Positions 1-7,641 of a stretch of DNA of 64,000 nt are shown in pieces. The notes beneath the pieces are model-generated. The model did no database searches. It was not told the DNA's origin and worked only from the letters and a program-made list of their open reading frames with translations. This stretch comes from CAYVUB01 sp964454675 (GTDB taxonomy: Bacteria; Bacteroidota; Bacteroidia; Flavobacteriales; Flavobacteriaceae). The stretch's first letter is position 1. Each line of letters begins with the position of its first letter. The translations under genes and the position numbers were made by a program. Location of the stretch: NCBI GenBank assembly GCA_964454675.1, contig CAYVUB010000004.1:62001-126000 (forward strand), read 5' to 3'.

Positions 1-1440
1 AAAGAAAATGTTATTGCAGGCGAATCCGGCGGTATCACACAACACATTGGTGCTTACGGCGTTAAACTCGACAGCGGACAACGAATCACATTCCTTGATA
101 CGCCCGGTCACGAAGCCTTTACCGCTATGCGTGCCCGTGGTGCCCAGGTAACAGATTTGGCAATTATTGTTATTGCGGCCGATGATGACATTATGCCTCA
201 AACCAAAGAAGCCATTGCGCATGCTCAGGCAGCCGGTGTACCAATCGTTTTTGCAATCAATAAAATTGATAAACAAGGTGCCAATCCCGAGAAAGTAAAA
301 GAAAGCTTAGCCAACATGAACTTGCTGGTGGAAGATTGGGGTGGAAAAATACAGTCACACGACATATCTGCAAAAACAGGTGTCGGTGTTAAAGAACTAT
401 TAGAAAAAGTATTGCTTGAAGCCGAAATATTAGAACTTAAAGCAAACCCTAATAAACCGGCGGCAGGAACCGTTGTCGAAGCATTTTTAGACAAAGGCCG
501 CGGTTATGTCTCTACCATTTTGGTACAGGCAGGAACCTTAAAAGTAGGCGATTATGTTCTTGCCGGAAAAAACAGCGGCAAAGTAAAAGCCATGCATGAT
601 GAACGAGGCAACAATGTTAAAGTTGCAGGTCCGTCAACACCGGTATCTATATTAGGACTTGACGGTGCGCCACAGGCAGGCGATAAATTCAGTGTGTTTG
701 AAGATGAACGCGAAGCAAAACAAATTGCTGCCAAACGTACACAATTACGCCGTGAGCAATCTGTGCGTACACAACGCCACATCACACTTGATGAAATAGG
801 ACGCCGTATTGCACTTGGAGACTTTAAAGAACTTAACATTATCCTTAAAGGTGACGTGGACGGTTCTGTTGAAGCACTTACTGATTCGTTCCAGAAATTG
901 TCAACCGATGAAATTCAGGTTAACATCATCCATAAAGGTGTTGGAGCCATTACAGAAAGTGATGTATTGCTCGCAACGGCATCAGATGCGATTATCATAG
1001 GATTTAATGTAAGACCTATGGGCAATGCACGCCAAATTGCCGATAAAGAAGAAATTGACATCAGAACATACTCGATTATCTATGATGCTATCAACGATCT
1101 TAAAGATGCAATGGAAGGCATGTTGTCGCCGGAGATGAAAGAAGAAATTACAGGTACTGCCGAAATACGGGAAATATTTAAAGTCACAAAAGTTGGAAGC
1201 ATTGCAGGATGTATGGTGACCAACGGTAAAATATTCAGAAACTCCAACATTCGATTAATCAGAGACGGCGTTGTTATTTTTACCGGTGAACTGGCATCTT
1301 TAAAACGTTTTAAAGACGATGCAAAAGAAGTTTCAAAAGGATTTGACTGCGGATTGCAGATTAAAAACTACAATGACATCAATGAAAATGATATTATAGA
1401 AGCATTCCACGAAGTAGAAGTGAAAAAGAAATTAAAATAA
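1..1440 (+). CDS. infB: Translation initiation factor IF-2 (5'-truncated by window edge)
   Basis: IF-2 is the GTPase that places initiator tRNA on the 30S subunit and promotes subunit joining. The reading frame is open from base 1, so the gene starts outside the window; 479 codons and the TAA stop are present. The G3 motif DTPGHEAF is encoded just upstream of the first internal ATG (127), and the G4 motif NKID follows at about 289-300. Domain II, the IF2-specific domain (GDVDGSVEAL) and the C-terminal fMet-tRNA-binding domain (EIREIFKVTKVGSIAGC) follow in the expected order to a normal C-terminus. The N-terminal region and the P-loop are missing only because of the window edge. A strong intrinsic terminator follows 24 bases after the stop, so infB ends its transcription unit here. 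Confidence 0.98.
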   Translation, partial: KENVIAGESGGITQHIGAYGVKLDSGQRITFLDTPGHEAFTAMRARGAQVTDLAIIVIAADDDIMPQTKEAIAHAQAAGVPIVFAINKIDKQGANPEKVKESLANMNLLVEDWGGKIQSHDISAKTGVGVKELLEKVLLEAEILELKANPNKPAAGTVVEAFLDKGRGYVSTILVQAGTLKVGDYVLAGKNSGKVKAMHDERGNNVKVAGPSTPVSILGLDGAPQAGDKFSVFEDEREAKQIAAKRTQLRREQSVRTQRHITLDEIGRRIALGDFKELNIILKGDVDGSVEALTDSFQKLSTDEIQVNIIHKGVGAITESDVLLATASDAIIIGFNVRPMGNARQIADKEEIDIRTYSIIYDAINDLKDAMEGMLSPEMKEEITGTAEIREIFKVTKVGSIAGCMVTNGKIFRNSNIRLIRDGVVIFTGELASLKRFKDDAKEVSKGFDCGLQIKNYNDINENDIIEAFHEVEVKKKLK

Positions 1441-1463
1441 TTTCCAACAATACCACATTACCT

Positions 1464-1493
1464 AAAAAGCAACCATCACCGGTTGCTTTTTTG
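1464..1493 (+). terminator. Intrinsic terminator of infB
   Basis: Perfect stem AAAAAGCAACC (1464-1474) with GGTTGCTTTTT (1481-1491), a six-base loop and a run of T. It lies just after the infB stop. Confidence 0.85.
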
Positions 1494-1570
1494 TTTGTTA
1501 CCAAATAGTTTTCGGTCGCAGTTTTTAGTATTGAAAAGAATAATTATAAGCTCATTTAAACTTTTTATCA

Positions 1571-1607
1571 CAAAAACAAAACCCCTTCTAAAAATAGAAA
1601 GGGTTTT
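1571..1607 (-). terminator. Intrinsic terminator of rplU-rpmA
   Basis: Read on the minus strand, AAAACCCTTTCTA pairs with TAGAAGGGGTTTT with one imperfect position and is followed by TTTTTG. It lies 26 bases beyond the rpmA stop and faces the infB terminator, so the two convergent units each have their own. Confidence 0.75.
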
Positions 1608-1633
1608 AATATTATTAAAAACAACAGTTTCAA

Positions 1634-1894
1634 TTAAGCTTCAAACGGCTCAACAGAAACATACGATTTGTTGTCTTTTTTCTTTGTGAATTTCACAACG
1701 CCGTCCACTTTAGCATGCAACGTGTGGTCTTTAGAAGAATACACATTTTCACCCGGATGGTGCGTGTTGCCTCTTTGTCTTACGATGATGTTCCCTGCAA
1801 CAGCAGCCTGACCACCAAAAATTTTAACGCCAAGGCGTTTTGATTCTGATTCTCTACCGTTTTTAGAACTACCAACTCCTTTTTTATGAGCCAT
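1634..1894 (-). CDS. rpmA: 50S ribosomal protein L27
   Basis: Large-subunit protein whose N-terminus reaches towards the peptidyl transferase centre. The 86-residue product begins MAHKKGVGSSKNGRES and has the L27 signature GNIIVRQRGNTHHPG. The length is normal. It begins directly with MAHKKG, so the N-terminal cleavable extension of L27 found in Firmicutes is absent. It lies 41 bases downstream of rplU in the usual rplU-rpmA order and is probably co-transcribed from the promoter upstream of rplU. Confidence 0.98.
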   Translation of the reverse strand: MAHKKGVGSSKNGRESESKRLGVKIFGGQAAVAGNIIVRQRGNTHHPGENVYSSKDHTLHAKVDGVVKFTKKKDNKSYVSVEPFEA

Positions 1895-1935
1895 TGTCTT
1901 AAGGTTTTATAGTGTTAAACTTAAGCGGTTAGCAA

Positions 1936-2589
1936 TTATGCTTTACCACCATTTAATTCATCTTGCCATTTTTTCAATTCATCCCATTTGCCTTCGGCAG
2001 CCAATTTAGCTTGAGCCGGCCAGGTGTCTGGAACGTGATTACCGCGAATGTCTGCAATTAATTCTGCAATAGATTCCGGTGTTGATTTTGCCAAATCGGC
2101 AAAAGTTGCAATGCCTGCAGCAATTAATGTATCGGCAATTTTAGGACCAATACCCTCAATTTTTTTCAAATCATCTGCTTTCGCTGCTTTTTTAGCTGCT
2201 GCTTTTGGAGCTACTGCTTTTTCTTCCTTTACCGGAGCTGATTTTTCAGCTTTTGCCGGTGCCGATTTTTTTGCTCCTGATGCTACAATGCTTTCAATAA
2301 CGATTTCAGTAAGTGCTTGACGGTGTCCGTTTTTCTTACGGAAACCTTTACGGCGTTTCTTTTTGAAAACAATAACTTTATCACCCTGAAGGTGTTTAAT
2401 GACTTTGGCTCCTACTTGAGCTCCGTCTATAGCTGGGGCGCCTAATGTGATGTTTTTACCGTCGCCTATAAGAAGTACATTATCAAAAGATACTGCTTTA
2501 CCTTCTTCTGTGGCCAAACGGTGAACAAACACTTTTTGGTCTTTTGTAACTTTAAATTGTTGCCCTGCTATCTCTACAATTGCGTACAT
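1936..2589 (-). CDS. rplU: 50S ribosomal protein L21 with C-terminal helix-hairpin-helix extension
   Basis: Residues 1-103 are a complete L21 (start MYAIVEIAGQQFKV, basic segment FKKKRRKGFRKKNGHRQ at 75-91). The protein continues to 217 residues, about twice the usual L21 length. Residues 105-138 are a low-complexity Ala/Lys/Pro/Glu linker. Residues 140-190 form a helix-hairpin-helix-like domain (KKIEGIGPKIADTLIAAGI, 142-160), with a Trp-rich tail to 217. No frameshift separates the parts, so this is a true fusion in one frame. Similar extensions on flavobacterial L21 are known to me, but the function is not established; binding to rRNA or DNA would fit the fold. A good promoter lies 66-96 bases upstream of the start. 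Confidence 0.95.
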   Translation of the reverse strand: MYAIVEIAGQQFKVTKDQKVFVHRLATEEGKAVSFDNVLLIGDGKNITLGAPAIDGAQVGAKVIKHLQGDKVIVFKKKRRKGFRKKNGHRQALTEIVIESIVASGAKKSAPAKAEKSAPVKEEKAVAPKAAAKKAAKADDLKKIEGIGPKIADTLIAAGIATFADLAKSTPESIAELIADIRGNHVPDTWPAQAKLAAEGKWDELKKWQDELNGGKA

Positions 2590-2654
2590 AGCGTAACGTT
2601 TAAAAAATTAGTTTATTTAACTTAAAATGCGCTTACATATTTGTAAGGCGGGTG

Positions 2655-2685
2655 CAAATATACATCTAAAATGCGAATCTGCAAA
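2655..2685 (-). promoter_or_regulatory. Bacteroidota-type promoter for rplU-rpmA
   Basis: On the minus strand, TTTG (2685-2682) is followed after exactly 19 bases by TATATTTG (2662-2655), matching the -33/-7 consensus TTTG-N19-TAnnTTTG. It leaves a leader of about 60 bases before rplU. Confidence 0.75.
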
Positions 2686-2833
2686 CGTTTTGTGTTATTT
2701 GGCGCAGGATTACCTGCATTTTTTACAACTCTCAATCATTTGGTGGAAACAACCTGTTCAAAAAAATAAAGAAATCAACAGATTTTTACATTATTTTTTG
2801 ATTTTATGTTACTTAGTTAGGCTATTCATTTCT

Positions 2834-2841
2834 TATTTTTG
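2834..2841 (+). promoter_or_regulatory. Probable -7 element for the M16 peptidase pair
   Basis: TATTTTTG followed by C matches the Bacteroidota -7 consensus TAnnTTTG. It lies 72 bases before the start at 2914. The matching -33 element is weak (no TTTG at 19-21 bases), so only the -7 box is firm. Confidence 0.5.
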
Positions 2842-2913
2842 CAGGATATGTAACTTTTTCTACTAATAATAGACTTACATCAAGATAAAATTAATTTTAA
2901 AAAACAACTCACA

Positions 2914-4233
2914 ATGAAAAAAAGCTTATTTACATTGGCTTCTTTGGTGTTTTTTAGTCAGTTGACTAATGCTCAAAAAGTTGAATTTGAAGCGTATGAT
3001 TTGGATAACGGTATGCACGTTATACTTCATCAAGACAATACGGCTCCCGTAGTCATCACTTCTGTGATGTATCACGTGGGCGCAAAAGATGAACAGCCGG
3101 ATCGTACAGGTTTTGCTCACTTTTTTGAACACTTACTGTTTGAAGGCACTCAAAACATCGAACGTGGCAAGTGGTTTGAAATCGTAACTTCAAACGGTGG
3201 AAGCAATAACGCAAACACGACAGACGACAGAACGTATTACTACGAAGTATTCCCTTCAAATGCGGTAGAAATCGGTTTGTGGATGGAATCGGAAAGATTA
3301 ATGCATCCTATCATCAATCAAGTAGGTGTTGACACTCAAAATGAAGTTGTAAAAGAAGAAAAACGTTTAAGAGTTGACAATCAGCCTTACGGTCATATTC
3401 TTGCCGAAATCAAAAAGCAAATGTTTAAAGTGCATCCGTACAAAGGCACCACCATTGGTGAAATGGAACACCTTGATGCGGCTACACTTGAAGAATTTCA
3501 GGCATTCAACAAAAAGTTTTATGTACCTAACAACGCTGTTTTGGTAGTTGCCGGCGACATCAATAAAACCGAAGTTAAAAAAATGATTGAAGCGTATTTT
3601 GGCCCTATTCCAAGAGGTGCCGAAGTAACAAGAAACCTTCCGCAGGAAGCTCCCATTACCGAGCCTATAAAAGCTACCGCTTATGACGTAAACATTCAGA
3701 TTCCTGCCGTAATTGCAGCTTACAGAACACCTTCTTCTAAACACAGAGATTCGTATGTGTTAAATATGATTTCTTCGTATTTAAGCGGCGGCAAAAGCTC
3801 TGTACTATACAAAAAATTAGTAGATGAGCAAAAACAAGCTTTGGCTGTACAAGCCGTAAACATAAGCCAGGAAGACTATGGTACTTATGCGCTATTTGCG
3901 CTGCCTTTAGGTGAAGTAGCACTTGATGATTTAATTGCAGAAATGGATGAAGAAGTTGTAAAAATTCAAAACGAATTGATTTCTGAAAACGATTACCAAA
4001 AACTTCAAAACCAGTTTGAAAATCAATTTGTAAACTCAAACTCAAGCATTGAAGGTATTGCCCACTCACTGGCAACATACCATATATTGTATGGTGATGT
4101 AAACTTAATCAACAACGAAATTGACATTTACCGTTCTATAACCAGAGAAGAGATACAAGCTGTTGCAAAAAAATATCTGAATCCTAATCAACGCTTGATT
4201 TTAGACTATTTACCTAAAAAAGATAATCAATAA
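2914..4233 (+). CDS. M16 family zinc metallopeptidase, catalytic partner, secreted
   Basis: Predicted periplasmic M16 (insulinase/processing-peptidase-like) enzyme of 439 residues with a signal peptide (MKKSLFTLASLVFFSQLTNA). The inverted zinc motif HxxEH is intact as H69-F-F-E72-H73. The downstream acidic segment NEVVKEEKR supplies the expected third, Glu ligand. The length fits a single two-domain M16 subunit. The next gene, one base downstream, encodes an M16 protein without the zinc motif but with the Arg/Tyr-type motif. The two therefore probably form a heterodimeric peptidase, as in other bacterial M16 pairs. Likely substrates are peptides in the periplasm; I cannot name one. Confidence 0.92.
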   Translation: MKKSLFTLASLVFFSQLTNAQKVEFEAYDLDNGMHVILHQDNTAPVVITSVMYHVGAKDEQPDRTGFAHFFEHLLFEGTQNIERGKWFEIVTSNGGSNNANTTDDRTYYYEVFPSNAVEIGLWMESERLMHPIINQVGVDTQNEVVKEEKRLRVDNQPYGHILAEIKKQMFKVHPYKGTTIGEMEHLDAATLEEFQAFNKKFYVPNNAVLVVAGDINKTEVKKMIEAYFGPIPRGAEVTRNLPQEAPITEPIKATAYDVNIQIPAVIAAYRTPSSKHRDSYVLNMISSYLSGGKSSVLYKKLVDEQKQALAVQAVNISQEDYGTYALFALPLGEVALDDLIAEMDEEVVKIQNELISENDYQKLQNQFENQFVNSNSSIEGIAHSLATYHILYGDVNLINNEIDIYRSITREEIQAVAKKYLNPNQRLILDYLPKKDNQ

Positions 4234-4234
4234 A

Positions 4235-6328
4235 ATGAAAATGACTCACATTATGAAAACCAAAATATCTGCGTTATTAGTATTGTTTTTTGTGGCTTTT
4301 AGTGTTACGGCACAAATAGACCGCTCAAAACAACCGCAACCGGGACCGGCTCCAAAAATTTCATTGGAAAAACCTCAGGAATTTACCCTTAAAAACGGAT
4401 TAAAAGTTCTTGTGGTAGAAAATCATAAACTCCCAAGAGTATCTTTCAGCTTAACACTGGACAATCCTCCTGTATTGGACGGCAACAAATCGGGCGTATC
4501 CAGCCTGCTTGGTGCTATGTTAGGAAACGGGACAACCTCTGTTGCAAAAGACGACTTTAACAACGAAGTGGACTTTTTGGGCGCCAACATTTCTTTTGGT
4601 GCTACAAATGCCTATGCAAGTTCATTGTCAAAATATTCAAACAGAATTTTAGAATTACTGGCAGATGCAGCGTTAAACCCGTTATTGGTTGAAGACGAAT
4701 TCAAAAAAGAAAAAGACAAACTTATTGAAAGCTTAAAAGCCGAAGCAAAAAGCGTTGATGCCATAGCCGGACGCGTAGTAAACGCATTATCTTACGGGAC
4801 ACATCATCCCTATGGCGAATTTACCACAGAAGAAACAATAAACAACGTGACTTTTGGCGATGTGGTTGCTTACTACGAAAAATACTTTAACCCAAACAAC
4901 GCCTATCTGGTAGTTGTAGGTGATGTAGAATTTAAAAGCATCAAAAAAGAAATTGAAAAACGTTTTGGCAAATGGACAAAAACCGTAGATGTATCATCAA
5001 AATTACCCGAGCCAACTCCAAATGTACAATTCACTCAAATCAATTTTGTTGATATGCCAAATGCGGTACAGTCAAACCTTACATTAACTCACAATGTAAA
5101 TTTAAAAATGACCGATTCTGACTATCATGCAGTATTAATTGCCAACAGAATTTTGGGTGGCGGCTTTAACAGCTACCTAAACATGAATTTACGTGAAGAA
5201 CACGGCTATACTTACGGTGCGCGTTCAAGCATTGATGCAGACAAATATGTATCCAGCTTTTCTGCGTCAACAGCCGTAAGAAACATGGTAACAGACAGTG
5301 CCGTGGTTGAAACCTTAAAAGAAATCAACCGTATCAAAACAACACCTGTAGATGCCGAAGCATTAAAAAATGCCAAAGCAAAATATGTAGGCGATTTTGT
5401 ACTGGCATTAGAGCGTCCGCAAACCATAGCCCGTTATGCGTTAAACATCAAAACCAATAATTTACCGGCAGATTTTTACGAAACCTATTTACAGAAAATC
5501 AATGCGGTAACTGTTGCTGATGTACAAAGAGTAGCCGACAACTATTTTAACCCCGAAAATGCACGTGTTATCATTGTAGGCAAAGGAAGTGACGTGGTGG
5601 AAAATCTTGAAAAAACAGGAATCCCCGTAAAATATTTTGACACTTACGCAAACCCTGTTGACAAACCGGTGTTTTCAAAACCCATTCCTGCCGGCGTAAC
5701 AGCACAAACCGTTATTGACGGCTATCTTGAAGCTATTGGCGGAAAAGACAAAGCTAAAACCGTAACATCTACGTTTGCGACTTCAAATGTAACAATCGAA
5801 GGATTGCCTTTTGCACCAAAAGCCGAAGTTAAAACAATGGCTCCCAATAAAGAATCTTTAGAGATGTCTATTGACGGCATGGGTGTCGTGATGAAACAAA
5901 AATTTGACGGAAACACAGGATACGCAGAACAACAAGGTATGCGTATGGACTTGACGGCAGACGAAGTAGCAGAAAAAAAAGCAACCTACTCTATCTTCCC
6001 GGAACTTTACTATGATGTTTCTGCTGTAAGTTTAGAAAGTTTAGCCTCAATAGACGGAAACGATGTTTATAAGCTGAAAGTAACTGCCGGCGGTAAAGAT
6101 TCTTATAGATATTATGATGCCAAAACAGGTTTACTAATCAGAGTTGAAAGCACTGTTGAAGCACAAGGACAATCGTTTACATCGGTTATAGATTATGCAA
6201 ATTATTCAACTGTTGACGGTTTGCAATTCCCGTATTCAGAATCTATAAAAACAGGTCCTCAGCAAATAAGCCTTAACGTTACCAACATCGTTTTAAACAG
6301 TGGTGTAACAGAAGACGATTTCAAATAA
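4235..6328 (+). CDS. M16-like partner subunit without zinc motif, with extra C-terminal domain
   Basis: This 697-residue secreted protein starts one base after the previous stop. A later ATG at 4253 gives a cleaner signal peptide (MKTKISALLVLFFVAFSVTA) and could be the true start. Two M16 repeats occupy about residues 45-480. At the place of HxxEH the sequence reads LLGAMLGNGT, so zinc is not bound. The second repeat has HGYTYGARS (323-331), the substrate-binding Tyr/Arg motif typical of the non-catalytic partner. Residues about 500-697 form a separate beta-rich domain resembling LolA/LolB-type lipoprotein-carrier folds (DGYLEAIGGKDK at its start). This makes it longer than ordinary M16 partners. 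An intrinsic terminator follows. Confidence 0.9.
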   Translation: MKMTHIMKTKISALLVLFFVAFSVTAQIDRSKQPQPGPAPKISLEKPQEFTLKNGLKVLVVENHKLPRVSFSLTLDNPPVLDGNKSGVSSLLGAMLGNGTTSVAKDDFNNEVDFLGANISFGATNAYASSLSKYSNRILELLADAALNPLLVEDEFKKEKDKLIESLKAEAKSVDAIAGRVVNALSYGTHHPYGEFTTEETINNVTFGDVVAYYEKYFNPNNAYLVVVGDVEFKSIKKEIEKRFGKWTKTVDVSSKLPEPTPNVQFTQINFVDMPNAVQSNLTLTHNVNLKMTDSDYHAVLIANRILGGGFNSYLNMNLREEHGYTYGARSSIDADKYVSSFSASTAVRNMVTDSAVVETLKEINRIKTTPVDAEALKNAKAKYVGDFVLALERPQTIARYALNIKTNNLPADFYETYLQKINAVTVADVQRVADNYFNPENARVIIVGKGSDVVENLEKTGIPVKYFDTYANPVDKPVFSKPIPAGVTAQTVIDGYLEAIGGKDKAKTVTSTFATSNVTIEGLPFAPKAEVKTMAPNKESLEMSIDGMGVVMKQKFDGNTGYAEQQGMRMDLTADEVAEKKATYSIFPELYYDVSAVSLESLASIDGNDVYKLKVTAGGKDSYRYYDAKTGLLIRVESTVEAQGQSFTSVIDYANYSTVDGLQFPYSESIKTGPQQISLNVTNIVLNSGVTEDDFK

Positions 6329-6352
6329 TATCCATTTGATAATCATTAAAAA

Positions 6353-6390
6353 AATCCGAAGCCATCCAAAAAGCTTCGGATTTTTTTTAC
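6353..6390 (+). terminator. Intrinsic terminator of the M16 gene pair
   Basis: AATCCGAAGC (6353-6362) pairs with GCTTCGGATT (6373-6382), then a run of T. It starts 25 bases after the stop of the second M16 gene. Confidence 0.85.
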
Positions 6391-6424
6391 CATCAATTTG
6401 TGAGTCGAAATACTTGAAATTAAT

Positions 6425-6432
6425 TAACTTTG
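6425..6432 (+). promoter_or_regulatory. Probable -7 element for the HMA lipoprotein gene
   Basis: TAACTTTG matches TAnnTTTG and lies 37 bases before the start at 6469. A TTTG at 6397-6400 could be the -33 box, but the spacing of 24 bases is long. Confidence 0.5.
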
Positions 6433-6468
6433 TGTAATCTATAAGTCAAATTATTAATTCTGAATAAC

Positions 6469-6849
6469 ATGAAACGCATACAAATTATAATTGCTGCAAT
6501 GAGCTTATCGCTATTGGCATTCTCTTGCAAAAACGAAACACAGCCTGAAATTAAAACCGTTGAAACCGAAACCAAAACCGAACAAAAAGCAGCATTAGAC
6601 CCCAATGCTACTTATGCAAAAGCAGCGTTTGGTATTGAAGGCATGACCTGCGCTATGGGTTGCGCAAAAGCGATTGAAAAAAATATTTCAAAAATGGATG
6701 GTGTAAAATCGGCAACCGTAGATTTTGAAAAAAAGATAGCCATGGTTGAATATGATGAAACTAAGGTAACGCCCGAAAACCTTGAAGAAACCGTTACGAA
6801 AACCGGCGACGTTTACAAGGTAGTCAATATGCATCCGGTAGTTAACTAA
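6469..6849 (+). CDS. Lipoprotein with heavy-metal-associated (HMA) domain, CxxxC variant
   Basis: The 126-residue product has a lipoprotein signal ending in the lipobox LAFSC (Cys20). It therefore should be membrane-anchored and outside the cytoplasm. After an acidic/Thr-rich linker, residues 53-122 form one HMA ferredoxin-like domain (GVKSATVDFEKKIAMVEYDE). The metal site reads GMTCAMGC: Cys61 and Cys65 are separated by three residues, not the usual two of GMTCxxC. A role in periplasmic copper or other soft-metal binding is likely, but the altered spacing leaves the metal unclear. It is a single-gene unit. A repeat element follows directly and may end its transcript. Confidence 0.85.
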   Translation: MKRIQIIIAAMSLSLLAFSCKNETQPEIKTVETETKTEQKAALDPNATYAKAAFGIEGMTCAMGCAKAIEKNISKMDGVKSATVDFEKKIAMVEYDETKVTPENLEETVTKTGDVYKVVNMHPVVN

Positions 6850-6866
6850 AAAACTTATTTAAACAC

Positions 6867-7054
6867 AAAAGGAGCTGTCTCAAAAGTGTCAAGATTGGCA
6901 ATTTTGTCATTCCGAACGAAACGAAGTGAAGTTGAGGAATCTAAAACAGAGGAATCTAAAAATAGATTTTTCGACTTCCTCTTCGACAAGCCTGTCTGCC
7001 GACAGGCAGGCTCAGAGTTCGCTCAAAATGACACTTTTGGGACAGTCTCTTTTT
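6867..7054. repeat. MITE-like inverted-repeat element with internal palindromes
   Basis: The ends are about 25-bp imperfect inverted repeats: left arm 6867-6891 (GGAGCTGTCTCAAAAGTGTCA) and right arm 7029-7054 (TGACACTTTTGGGACAGTCT). The interior has the GTCATTCCGAACGAA-type sequence common in Bacteroidota intergenic repeats. It also has a nested palindrome at 6990-7011 in which CCTGTC/GACAGG and CTGCC/GGCAG hairpins compete. The right arm runs into the stop codon of the convergent CYTH gene. No transposase is encoded; short open frames across it are not real genes. Confidence 0.75.
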
Positions 7055-7526
7055 ATTTCTTCCACTCTCTAAACGGGTGTTTACTTAACTGCGAATTGTA
7101 ATACCGTTCATTTCCTGTGACTTCTTCCCCGAGCCAACCGGGTTTTTCAAACGGTTCATCAATGTCGTTTAATTCGATTTCGGCAATAATCAGCCCTTCA
7201 TTATCGCCAAAAAATTCATCCACTTCAAACGTGTGGTTTCCAACCGGAATTTCGTAACGCATTTTATCAATCACCCCTTTTTCACATAGTTTTAAAAGCG
7301 CTTCGGCATCGGTTTTTGTGATGTTGGTTTCCCATTCAAAACGGGACAAACCACCATCGTTTGACAAGCCTTTTACGGTCAAAAAACCATCGGCATCTTT
7401 TAACCGCACCCGTACAGTTCTGTTTTTATCAGAATTTAAAAAACCCTGGATAATTTGGTTTTTACCAATCGCTTCGGCTTTAAAACTGTCTGAAATAACT
7501 AAAAATTTGCGTTCTATTTCTATCAT
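7053..7526 (-). CDS. CYTH domain protein (triphosphate tunnel metalloenzyme family)
   Basis: The 157-residue product starts MIEIERKFLV, which contains the family signature ExExK at the extreme N-terminus. This fixes the start at 7526 although the frame is open further upstream. Basic and acidic residues alternate along predicted beta strands (VRVRLKDADGFLTVKG, RFEWETNI, FEVDEFFGDNEGLIIAEIEL), as needed to line the tunnel. The bacterial CYTH group includes inorganic triphosphatases. The exact substrate cannot be read from sequence. The gene stands alone between two repeat elements, and its stop codon is formed by the T-run of the neighbouring inverted repeat. Confidence 0.9.
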   Translation of the reverse strand: MIEIERKFLVISDSFKAEAIGKNQIIQGFLNSDKNRTVRVRLKDADGFLTVKGLSNDGGLSRFEWETNITKTDAEALLKLCEKGVIDKMRYEIPVGNHTFEVDEFFGDNEGLIIAEIELNDIDEPFEKPGWLGEEVTGNERYYNSQLSKHPFREWKK

Positions 7527-7532
7527 ATTTAC

Positions 7533-7550
7533 TTCCCGTAAAAACGGGAA
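7533..7550. repeat. Short hairpin repeat TTCCCGT/ACGGGAA
   Basis: Perfect 7-bp stem with an AAAA loop, just upstream of the CYTH start. It belongs to the same kind of CCCG/CGGG hairpins found at 7604, 12861, 13901 and 14347. Confidence 0.6.
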
Positions 7551-7603
7551 TCTTATGGTTAATGTTTTAAAAACAAAAACCATTGCTTTTTTATTATTAA
7601 AAT

Positions 7604-7626
7604 GAGATTCCCGCCTTTGCAGGAAT
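7604..7626. repeat. Hairpin repeat, GAGATTCCCGCCTTTGCAGGAAT copy
   Basis: ATTCC and GC arms pair across a CTTT loop with one mismatch. It is nearly identical to the copies at 12861 and 14347. It lies 16 bases before dinB. Confidence 0.7.
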
Positions 7627-7641
7627 TTATAAATTTACACT

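Larger units (their letters stand above)
2590..2913. other. Divergent intergenic region between rplU and the M16 peptidase gene
   Basis: A 324-base gene-free stretch. It contains the rplU promoter on the minus strand (2655-2685) and a -7 element for the M16 genes on the plus strand (2834-2841). The short open frames inside have no family resemblance. I see no other structure in it. Confidence 0.6.

Noticed and set aside
6886..7101. A 71-codon open frame across the inverted-repeat element
   Set aside because: It is composed of the repeat itself, with palindromic sequence and no family resemblance, and it runs into the convergent CYTH gene.
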